This document shows positions 57,957-64,000 of a stretch of 64,000 nucleotides of DNA, piece after piece. How positions within the stretch are numbered: position 1 is the stretch's first letter; every line of letters starts with the position of its first letter. The translations under genes and the position numbers were made by a program. The stretch covers positions 1-64,000 of the forward strand of contig NZ_LXEW01000041.1 of assembly GCF_001655055.1 (NCBI RefSeq), written 5' to 3'. The DNA comes from Providencia heimbachae ATCC 35613 (GTDB lineage: Bacteria > Pseudomonadota > Gammaproteobacteria > Enterobacterales > Enterobacteriaceae). Under the pieces are notes generated by a model. It was given only the letters and a program-made list of their open reading frames with translations. It made no database searches and was not told the origin of the DNA.

Positions 57957-58691
57957 ATGAGTCTATTTAAAAAATCGTTTTTAACTTTAGCATCAACGGC
58001 ATTGATACTATTATTTTCTTCCATTTCAAGTGGTAAAACAATTGTTGAGGCAAAAAATGACTCAAAGGTGCTGGACTTAGTTTTTATTCTAGATAAAAGT
58101 GGTTCAATGTCTGGTTTTGAAACGGATACTATTGGTGGATATAATAGTGTTTTAACAGAAAATAGAAACAAAAGCGGTGAAACCTATATCACAACAGTTT
58201 TATTTAATGATAAAACCAGCATGTTATATAATCGAGAACCAATTGATAAAGTGTCTAATTTAACATTAGAAGACTATTCTGCTAATGGATACACCGCTTT
58301 GCTAGATGCTATCGGTGAAGGCATTGAAAAAATGCGTGAAAATAGAAAGATCACTAAAAATAATAATGTATTATTTGTGATCATTACGGATGGGCAAGAA
58401 AATAGCAGTAAAAAATATAATCAAGCTAAAATTAAAGCGATGATTAAAACTGCAGAAACAGAAGATAAATGGGATTTTATTTTTTTAGGCGCGAATATTG
58501 ATGCGATATCAGAAGCTGAAAATATTGGAATAAAAGGCGCTAATGCAACAGGTTATGTACAAGATGGAACGGGCTATGATAAAGCTTACCGAGCAGTCAA
58601 TAAGGCAGTTGAATCAAAACAAATGGCTGCACCAATTGCTGAAGACTGGAAACAGGAAGTTGAGGCAGATGCAAAAGAGCGTAAAAAATAA
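57957..58691 (+). CDS. Exported VWA-domain protein
   Basis: The 244-residue protein has an N-terminal signal sequence (about 1-26) and one von Willebrand factor A domain. The metal-ion-dependent adhesion site is complete: DKSGSMS (about 47-53), the Thr in GYTALLDA and the Asp in IITDGQENSS. The C-terminus is Lys/Glu-rich. Such single-VWA proteins often bind a protein partner through a metal ion; the role here is unknown. The preceding lipoprotein gene is 155 bases upstream on the same strand. Confidence 0.8.
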   Translation: MSLFKKSFLTLASTALILLFSSISSGKTIVEAKNDSKVLDLVFILDKSGSMSGFETDTIGGYNSVLTENRNKSGETYITTVLFNDKTSMLYNREPIDKVSNLTLEDYSANGYTALLDAIGEGIEKMRENRKITKNNNVLFVIITDGQENSSKKYNQAKIKAMIKTAETEDKWDFIFLGANIDAISEAENIGIKGANATGYVQDGTGYDKAYRAVNKAVESKQMAAPIAEDWKQEVEADAKERKK

Positions 58692-58737
58692 CGATTATCT
58701 GATAGCCTTTATTTAGTGCCACCTAACTAAACAAATG

Positions 58738-58772
58738 AACCCCGAATAAGCATTATGCTATCGGGGTTTTTT
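58738..58772 (+). terminator. Terminator between the VWA gene and efeB
   Basis: The arms AACCCCGA (58738-58745) and TCGGGGTT (58761-58768) are followed by a T run. It lies between convergent genes. Confidence 0.85.
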
Positions 58773-58811
58773 AATTAAATAATATAAGACATCAAATCAA
58801 ATTGATTAGTG

Positions 58812-60077
58812 CTATTTCAATGCATTAAACATGCTTTGAGCTAGGCTATCTTGTGCTGTTTTGATCCCCGGCAATACAAAATAGTACCCACCGCCAAATG
58901 GTTTGATATAACGTTCAAGAGGCTCACCATTGAGACGCTTTTGAGTATCAATAAAACCTGTTTTTAGATTTTTTTGGTATGACACAAAAATTAAGCCCAT
59001 ATCAAGTACGCCACTTTCAGTTAATCCTAAAGAGTAACTATAACTGCGACGTCGCAATTTAGCCGTATAGCGTTCAGGATTGCGAGGTTCGGCACGGCGC
59101 ATGTGTGAATCAAATAAAATCCTATCTCCATGAGGGTCTTTTTCAAATTCAGGTGAGTCGAATTCCTGTTTCATACCTATTGGTGCACCGGTTTCCTTAT
59201 GACGACCAAAATCATTTTCTTGGTCTTCAAGTGGAGTTCTATCCCAAAATTCAAGATTAAAGCGAATTAAACGAACAGCTTGATAGGTTCCCCCAGCACA
59301 CCATTGTGGTTCTTGGTTATTTGGTGTGATCCAAATTAATTCGTTCATTAATGGTTCATCTGATGTTGGGGCGTTACCACTCCCATCTTTAAAACCAAAA
59401 AGATTAATTGGAGTCGAGCGATTATCAATATCTCTCGAGGGCAGAAAGCCATCAATTTTCCAAAGTGGAAACATCAAGGGGGCTGTGTGGCGCAAAATAT
59501 CACGTAATGCGTAAATAACGCTTTCTTGGCTATTAGCACAAATTTGCAGCATGATGTCACCACCACACCATTTTTGTTCTAATCTATCATTGGGAAAGCT
59601 TGTCATTTCAACGAGATAATGGGGCTTTATTTTATCTAAGCCGAAACGGTCATCGAATAAACTATGACCAAGTGATACCGTTACACTCAATGAATCAGGT
59701 TGTAATAGCGTACCCAAAATACCAGATTCAGCAGGGGGCATTTTATCATTAGAAGTTATAGGCGCTTTCTGCACTTGAGTAAGGTGTGCTATACGCTGAG
59801 TGAGTAAGGTAAATAGCTTTTGTAACTCATTAATGGAGTTAGACGTGATATTAAAAGCAATAAATGACGCATTTTTTTGCTCAGGGGTTAAGACTCCAGC
59901 CTGATGCTCTCCGAGGTAATTTATTGATTTATCATAGGTAAGTTGACAATTTTTCAGCTGTTCTTTCGCGTTAAGTGTTGGTGCGACAAAGATAGCACTA
60001 CCAATAGCTAATGTTTTTAGCGCGTTTCGCCTAGAAAAATTTACAGGTTGCGAGTCACATCTCAGTTTAGTGTGCAT
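58812..60077 (-). CDS. efeB: Deferrochelatase/peroxidase EfeB (DyP-type)
   Basis: The 421-residue periplasmic heme protein of the dye-decolorising peroxidase family has a Tat signal (FSRRNALKTLAIGSAIF, about 13-29). The DyP motif GxxDG is present as FGFKDGSGN and the heme-ligand region lies in the C-terminal half. EfeB works with EfeU and EfeO in ferrous-iron uptake at low pH and has been reported to release iron from heme. It is the last gene of the five-gene iron operon, 11 bases after the EfeO-like gene. Confidence 0.92.
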   Translation of the reverse strand: MHTKLRCDSQPVNFSRRNALKTLAIGSAIFVAPTLNAKEQLKNCQLTYDKSINYLGEHQAGVLTPEQKNASFIAFNITSNSINELQKLFTLLTQRIAHLTQVQKAPITSNDKMPPAESGILGTLLQPDSLSVTVSLGHSLFDDRFGLDKIKPHYLVEMTSFPNDRLEQKWCGGDIMLQICANSQESVIYALRDILRHTAPLMFPLWKIDGFLPSRDIDNRSTPINLFGFKDGSGNAPTSDEPLMNELIWITPNNQEPQWCAGGTYQAVRLIRFNLEFWDRTPLEDQENDFGRHKETGAPIGMKQEFDSPEFEKDPHGDRILFDSHMRRAEPRNPERYTAKLRRRSYSYSLGLTESGVLDMGLIFVSYQKNLKTGFIDTQKRLNGEPLERYIKPFGGGYYFVLPGIKTAQDSLAQSMFNALK

Positions 60078-60088
60078 AAATTTATGCC

Positions 60089-60976
60089 TTAATATTTATA
60101 ATAAACATCAACGTCGAGCTGTGCTCGTAATATTGCGAGTACTTCGGCCTGTTGTGTTAGAAGTGAATATAGTGCCATTTTATCTTTTTGGTTTAATTGG
60201 CGATAAGGTTGATAGCGGCCTTCTGACAATTGATACGACTGCATTATTTGATTTATTTTTTGATTGTTTTCTTTTATTCGCGCAAGCGTTGTTGGTTGAA
60301 TAAAAGGTGTCAGAATTTCAACGATCGTTTGTGAACCTTTTAAATTAGCGGCAATATCGGCTAAATCGGATTGGCTATAAATATTTTCTTCGCCAGCTAA
60401 TTTTGTTTCAAGGATCATTTCGATAAAATCAGCGGAAGCTTGAACTAATTTTGGGATCTCGATAGTTTCTGTTTCAAGGCGTTTATTAAGGTCACGGCCT
60501 TTCATCAACAATTCATCTGCAGCGGTGAGGGCAGATTTAATGTCTTTTTGTGCGAATAATCGATACTCCACTAAATGAAATCCTGAAAAGCGATAATCAT
60601 TTTCTTTATCGAGGAAGTAGCTTGCCCGTGGATTAATTGTCCTATCGGTATTACCAAATAGGATAATGATAGGCCGAACAGTTTCATAATGTTGATGGGC
60701 GAGTATATAGGCGCTTTGGGCTTTTTGCTGTTCTCCATTCTGTAGACTTTGGTTTAAAATTTCAAGTTGAGAAACCATCTCTCCTAGTTCTTTTCTGACA
60801 AAAACTAAATAAGTTTGAATAGCTTGCTGATATTTTTCCGGTGTCGGAATATCACCTTTCGCAATAATAATATCATCCCCAGTTTGTACTGGGGATCTTA
60901 ATGCTTTTGCATGGGCAGGTAATGATACCGCTGTAAGTAAAATAAGGCCTAAATAAAGCGGTATTTTGTTACGCAT
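60089..60976 (-). CDS. efeO: EfeO-like imelysin (M75) protein without cupredoxin domain
   Basis: The 295-residue periplasmic protein has a signal peptide (about 1-24) and an M75/imelysin domain. It contains the HxxE-like motif FHLVEYRLF that marks the EfeO family. E. coli EfeO is about 375 residues and has an N-terminal cupredoxin domain; that part is missing here and is encoded separately two genes upstream. The ATG at 60976 is preceded by AGGAG and overlaps the permease stop by eight bases; an upstream in-frame start would lie inside the permease gene. Confidence 0.85.
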   Translation of the reverse strand: MRNKIPLYLGLILLTAVSLPAHAKALRSPVQTGDDIIIAKGDIPTPEKYQQAIQTYLVFVRKELGEMVSQLEILNQSLQNGEQQKAQSAYILAHQHYETVRPIIILFGNTDRTINPRASYFLDKENDYRFSGFHLVEYRLFAQKDIKSALTAADELLMKGRDLNKRLETETIEIPKLVQASADFIEMILETKLAGEENIYSQSDLADIAANLKGSQTIVEILTPFIQPTTLARIKENNQKINQIMQSYQLSEGRYQPYRQLNQKDKMALYSLLTQQAEVLAILRAQLDVDVYYKY

Positions 60977-61802
60977 TTTTTTTGCTCCTAGCAAATAGCG
61001 TAATAACGACAATCCAATACACCACAAATGTAATGACACTTAACCCTATTGGTTGTGAGCGATAGGCAAAAAACGAAGAAATAAAATTGCCTGCAATACC
61101 TGAGTCATCAAGTAATGCGGTGGTATCCCAAGCAGGGTAAATAAGAAGATCAGGGATTGAATAATCATATTCGATCAGCAAGTTAGCTATTTCTTCTACC
61201 CCTTTTAGTAACAAGGATAATGCGAGGAAAAGTAAGATAACGCCTGTGACATTAAAAAATATCTTCCATGAAATGAGTCGATTAGTTAAAAGGAAAATAT
61301 ATAAAGTCAGTCCGGCAATAAGAATGCCTCCGCCAACTTCAAGAAAAAATGAACCGGCATTTGCACTGCTCAGGGACATAATAAAACTGGATAGAAAGAC
61401 AACTATCTCACTGCCTTCACGGGCTATTGCAATGGCAATAATTAGTGCAGCACCCCACCAGTTATGATGCGCCGCGTTACGATTAATACCTGATTCAATT
61501 TCGGATTTCATAGCGCTGCCATGCTTGTTCATCCAATAGACCATTTGAACAATTAAAATACAGGCCAGTAATTCCATAAAAATCATAAATAGGGATTGCC
61601 CAGTGTCATCGAGCACATTGAAGACACCATAAATTAATAACGCTAATAAAATAGAGGTAATGATCCCTAATGCAACTCCCCCCCAAAGGAATTTCATGCC
61701 ATTACGAGCGTCAGGATGGCGTTTAATCCACGCATAAATAATCCCGATTACCAATAGCGCTTCAAAGCTTTCACGCCATACTACAAAGAGAACTTGCCCC
61801 AT
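60969..61802 (-). CDS. efeU: FTR1-family iron permease (EfeU/FtrC-type)
   Basis: The 277-residue inner-membrane permease has seven predicted membrane segments. The two iron-binding R-E-x2-E motifs are clear: RESFE in the first segment (about 10-14) and REGSE in the fourth (about 128-132). Members move iron across the membrane, taking it from periplasmic oxidation or binding partners. It lies 11 bases after the cupredoxin gene and overlaps the EfeO-like gene. Confidence 0.93.
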   Translation of the reverse strand: MGQVLFVVWRESFEALLVIGIIYAWIKRHPDARNGMKFLWGGVALGIITSILLALLIYGVFNVLDDTGQSLFMIFMELLACILIVQMVYWMNKHGSAMKSEIESGINRNAAHHNWWGAALIIAIAIAREGSEIVVFLSSFIMSLSSANAGSFFLEVGGGILIAGLTLYIFLLTNRLISWKIFFNVTGVILLFLALSLLLKGVEEIANLLIEYDYSIPDLLIYPAWDTTALLDDSGIAGNFISSFFAYRSQPIGLSVITFVVYWIVVITLFARSKKNA

Positions 61803-61813
61803 GTTAAATCCTA

Positions 61814-62149
61814 CTATTTAGCAATGATCTCGCCTTTTGGGTGAGAGAGATGGAAATCATCAAAGAAACTATAAGTGCCTGGTTTGAGCGGGGCAATAAC
61901 CACAACAGAGCTTGCACCCGGCGCTAATACTTTTTCTTTTCTCAGCTGAAGGCTTTCAAATTCAGCCGGTTCAGTGCCCGTATTGGTAATTTTGATCCGA
62001 ATAATCGTTTTGGCGGGAACCTCAAGCACTCGAGGAATTAAATCCCCATTTTTCATTTCTAATTCAACCGTAAATTTCTCAGCAGCAAAAACGGCTTGAG
62101 GTGAGAGTGCGCAAAGGGTAACGATTAAAAGGTTGAGCAATATCTTCAT
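61814..62149 (-). CDS. Periplasmic cupredoxin-domain protein (FtrB/EfeO-N type)
   Basis: The 111-residue protein has a signal peptide (about 1-22) and one cupredoxin-like domain. EFESLQLRKEKVLAPG and PGTYSFFDDFHLSHPKG match both FtrB-type proteins and the N-terminal domain of EfeO. It is thought to oxidise or bind iron for the FTR1 permease. It starts 123 bases after the P19-type gene, across a hairpin. Confidence 0.85.
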   Translation of the reverse strand: MKILLNLLIVTLCALSPQAVFAAEKFTVELEMKNGDLIPRVLEVPAKTIIRIKITNTGTEPAEFESLQLRKEKVLAPGASSVVVIAPLKPGTYSFFDDFHLSHPKGEIIAK

Positions 62150-62185
62150 TTTTAACTCAAGTAATTAATTAAAAAATACCAACGA

Positions 62186-62256
62186 AAAAGGCTTACTTAG
62201 GAAGTGAAGTGACGCCATAAAGTTGGACACTTGAGTTAACTCCTTGTAAGCCTTTT
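62186..62256 (-). terminator. Partial terminator/attenuator between fetP and the cupredoxin gene
   Basis: On the minus strand AAAAGGCTTAC pairs with GTAAGCCTTTT (11 bp, arms 62246-62256 and 62186-62196) around a long loop and is followed by T residues. It would reduce read-through from the first gene to the rest of the operon, giving more P19 protein than permease. Confidence 0.45.
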
Positions 62257-62272
62257 ACTCATTTAATCGAAA

Positions 62273-62830
62273 TTAGTAGCTGCCTTTACGACCTACGCCG
62301 GCATAGTCAAAATCCCATGAAGTTTCAAAAGGTTTAAACCATGGAGCCACGCCGGTTTCTTTATCGATGTGGCGGCCAAATACCGCTTGTTTGTTGTATG
62401 ACGGTGGGTAAATTTTATAGGTAACTCGATACTTACCGTTACCCTCTAATTTGATATTTTCACCGTAGTGTGGGCCATCACTTGCGATCATCGGCATGAA
62501 TGTACCCGTTTGTGTTTGTGGTTTGTCACCTAGCTTGGTGACCGTATATTCAATAGTCAGGTAAGGGATCCAATCACCTTCTGCAAAACCATTTGGGTTA
62601 TCTTCAACTGCATGAATATCAGCTTCTAAATGAATATCAGCCTTATCTGCAGGAAGATGAGACATGGCATGATGTCCCTCTTCGGTATCCATTGTGATAG
62701 GTTGTAGATAAACGCCTTGAATTTCCATTCCATTTTTGATGATGGGATGGCCGAGAGGGTATTCTTGAGCAAATGCAGAAACAGAAAATAATACTAAACT
62801 TGAAACAGCGGCTTTGTAAGCGAGTTTCAT
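62273..62830 (-). CDS. P19/FetP/FtrA-type periplasmic iron-binding protein
   Basis: The 185-residue periplasmic protein has a signal peptide (about 1-21) and a P19 (Tp34-type) domain, known from FetP of E. coli and FtrA of Bordetella. The domain binds copper and iron and feeds FTR1 permeases. His- and Met-rich sites are visible in GHHAMSHLPADKADIHLEADIHA, and GTFMPMIASDGPHYG is the family core. I chose the ATG at 62830, which has AAGGAAG upstream and starts the signal peptide. It is the first gene of the operon, just behind a Fur box. Confidence 0.9.
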   Translation of the reverse strand: MKLAYKAAVSSLVLFSVSAFAQEYPLGHPIIKNGMEIQGVYLQPITMDTEEGHHAMSHLPADKADIHLEADIHAVEDNPNGFAEGDWIPYLTIEYTVTKLGDKPQTQTGTFMPMIASDGPHYGENIKLEGNGKYRVTYKIYPPSYNKQAVFGRHIDKETGVAPWFKPFETSWDFDYAGVGRKGSY

Positions 62831-62862
62831 TGTGACTTCCTTACCATTATTTGACATAGAAG

Positions 62863-62881
62863 TTTAATGATAATCATTACT
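62863..62881 (-). promoter_or_regulatory. Fur box upstream of the iron-uptake operon
   Basis: The core AATGATAATCATTA (62866-62879) is identical to positions 4-17 of the 19-base Fur consensus; overall 15 of 19 bases match by eye. It lies about 35 bases before the fetP-type start, the expected place for repression of the operon when iron is plentiful. Confidence 0.85.
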
Positions 62882-63041
62882 ATTCAATAAATACAAGCGG
62901 TAATTTACGAGGTATATAACTAAAGTTGATTATAGACATTAAAAAATTATAAAAATCCATATGTTACATAAAGTTATTATTCTTAAAAAAATAACTTATG
63001 TAAGCGTATCTCTTAAGTTAATGATTATTACTGATGTGATA

Positions 63042-63071
63042 TATACTCAAACTTGAGAAGTTAAGAGTATA
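63042..63071. repeat. Inverted repeat upstream of the final gene
   Basis: TATACTC (63042-63048) and GAGTATA (63065-63071) form an inverted repeat about 55 bases before the last gene, with CTCAA/TTGAG nested inside. It may be an operator; no regulator is encoded nearby in the window. Confidence 0.3.
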
Positions 63072-63124
63072 TTTCGAGTCTGAGAATTACGTAACTTAAA
63101 GCTAATTGATAAAAGGTATAGCGA

Positions 63125-64000
63125 ATGCAAAAACGTTATCTTGATTGTTCTGCATCTGAGATTTTACAGTTAAGCAAAAAAAAATTACTTGAAGCAATTA
63201 AAGGGAGCGAAGGGCGTCTTTTAGTCTCGGAAACAATAGGGACGATTCAACCGGTCTTAATGACAGTAACCAATGCTGAGCTTGCTGCTAGCCAAGGTGC
63301 GGATATCTTGTTGTTGAATGTTTTTGATGTAAATAATCCCATTGTGCTCGGGCTACCTGAAGGAACTGCACCTGAAACCATGATTAAAACACTAAAACAC
63401 CTTACCGGTCGTGCCATCGGTGTGAATTTAGAGCCTGTCCCAACGGGTTTTAATAACCCAACGCAAGATGCACAATGGAAAATATCAGAAGGACGCCTTG
63501 CAACCGTTAAGAATGCGATGAAATTGAAAGAAATGGGGGTTGATATCATCGTTCTAACGGGAAATCCGGGTAATGGTGTGACCAACCAAGAAATAAACCA
63601 AAGCTTAAAAGAGTTAAAAGCAGTTGTAGGTAATGATGTCATCCTTATTACCGGGAAAATGCATGCTGCGGGTGTATTGAATGAATCGGCTGAGCAACTA
63701 ATTACCGAAGATGATATTCGCTCTTTTATATCCAGTGGCGCCGACATTATTTTATTGCCTGCGCCAGGAACGGTACCGGGTATTACATTAGAATTTGTGC
63801 AAAAAATGGTGGCTTACTGTCATTCTCAGGGCGTTATGACGATGACGGCTATTGGTACATCCCAAGAGGGTGCGGATATTCAAACCATTAGACAGATTGC
63901 CTTGATGTGTAAAATGGCCGGTACTGATTTACATCATATTGGTGACTCAGGGTATAACGGTATCGCATTACCTGAAAACATCCTTAATTATGGCATTGTT
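63125..64000 (+). CDS. TIM-barrel-like protein (DUF7916-type), truncated by the window edge
   Basis: The ATG at 63125 opens 292 codons that run off the right end, so the C-terminus is missing. Repeated beta-alpha units are visible: GADILLLNVFDV, GVDIIVLTGNPGNGVTN, GADIILLPAPGTVPG, MTMTAIGTSQEGAD and DLHHIGDSGYNGIALPE. This pattern fits a phosphate-binding TIM barrel. I recall similar proteins being annotated, probably wrongly, as haloacid dehalogenase-like hydrolases or as a DUF. The reaction is unknown. Confidence 0.7.
   Translation, partial: MQKRYLDCSASEILQLSKKKLLEAIKGSEGRLLVSETIGTIQPVLMTVTNAELAASQGADILLLNVFDVNNPIVLGLPEGTAPETMIKTLKHLTGRAIGVNLEPVPTGFNNPTQDAQWKISEGRLATVKNAMKLKEMGVDIIVLTGNPGNGVTNQEINQSLKELKAVVGNDVILITGKMHAAGVLNESAEQLITEDDIRSFISSGADIILLPAPGTVPGITLEFVQKMVAYCHSQGVMTMTAIGTSQEGADIQTIRQIALMCKMAGTDLHHIGDSGYNGIALPENILNYGIV

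Noticed and set aside
60977-61039. Upstream start of the EfeO-like gene
   Set aside because: The added residues are in the permease gene and spoil the signal peptide; ATG at 60976 has AGGAG.

Overview
The window is a chromosomal segment of a low-GC gammaproteobacterium of the order Enterobacterales, most likely Morganellaceae and probably Providencia. The basis is the AT-rich composition, protein sequences that follow the E. coli orthologues closely (YafD, ProY, QueE/QueD, Cys, IspD/F, TruD, SurE, Pcm, NlpD, RpoS, MutS), the tRNA hydroxylase gene miaE next to mutS, and repeated ERIC-type palindromic elements. The species call is inference. No rRNA, tRNA, CRISPR array or intact insertion sequence was seen.

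1-7.8 kb: yafD, a yijF-like gene, then a possible sulfur operon (sulfide:quinone-oxidoreductase-like flavoprotein, DUF1641 partner, methionine gamma-lyase), a ProY-type amino-acid permease on the minus strand, and queE and queD flanking two tandem ERIC-like elements.

8.1-27.2 kb: a conserved backbone. A full assimilatory sulfate reduction block (cysJIH, cysG, cysDNC) supplies its own siroheme enzyme. It is followed by ftsB-ispD-ispF-truD-surE-pcm-nlpD-rpoS, and by mutS-miaE in the opposite direction.

27.2-30.6 kb: a scar-like region. It holds a 13-copy hexanucleotide repeat, an ERIC copy, an rlmF gene of clearly higher GC that looks imported, the tail of an IS3-family transposase, a 54-residue orphan ORF, a Fic C-terminal remnant and a frameshifted LprI-like remnant.

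30.6-47.2 kb: the most striking region. It has three separate molybdenum-hydroxylase modules. Each has a 2Fe-2S subunit, a Tat-exported molybdopterin subunit and a membrane-anchored triheme cytochrome c, and none has a flavin subunit. A MocA-like cytidylyltransferase and an XdhC/CoxI chaperone close the cluster, which suggests shared cofactor maturation. The enzymes would oxidise aldehydes or N-heterocycles in the periplasm and pass electrons to the respiratory chain through cytochrome c. Their substrates cannot be read from the sequence.

47.3-56.3 kb: 2-oxo-acid and amino-acid metabolism. Genes are an indole/phenylpyruvate decarboxylase, RidA, DadA, a LysR regulator, the glutamate carrier GltS, a benzoylformate-decarboxylase-like enzyme and a second RidA. 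Both decarboxylases release aldehydes, so the neighbouring molybdo-enzymes may oxidise them. This link is inference.

56.4-64 kb: three poorly known genes (67-residue protein, lipoprotein, exported VWA protein). Next is a minus-strand ferrous-iron uptake operon that mixes FtrAB/FetP-type and EfeUOB-type parts under a good Fur box. Last is a TIM-barrel-like gene that runs off the end.
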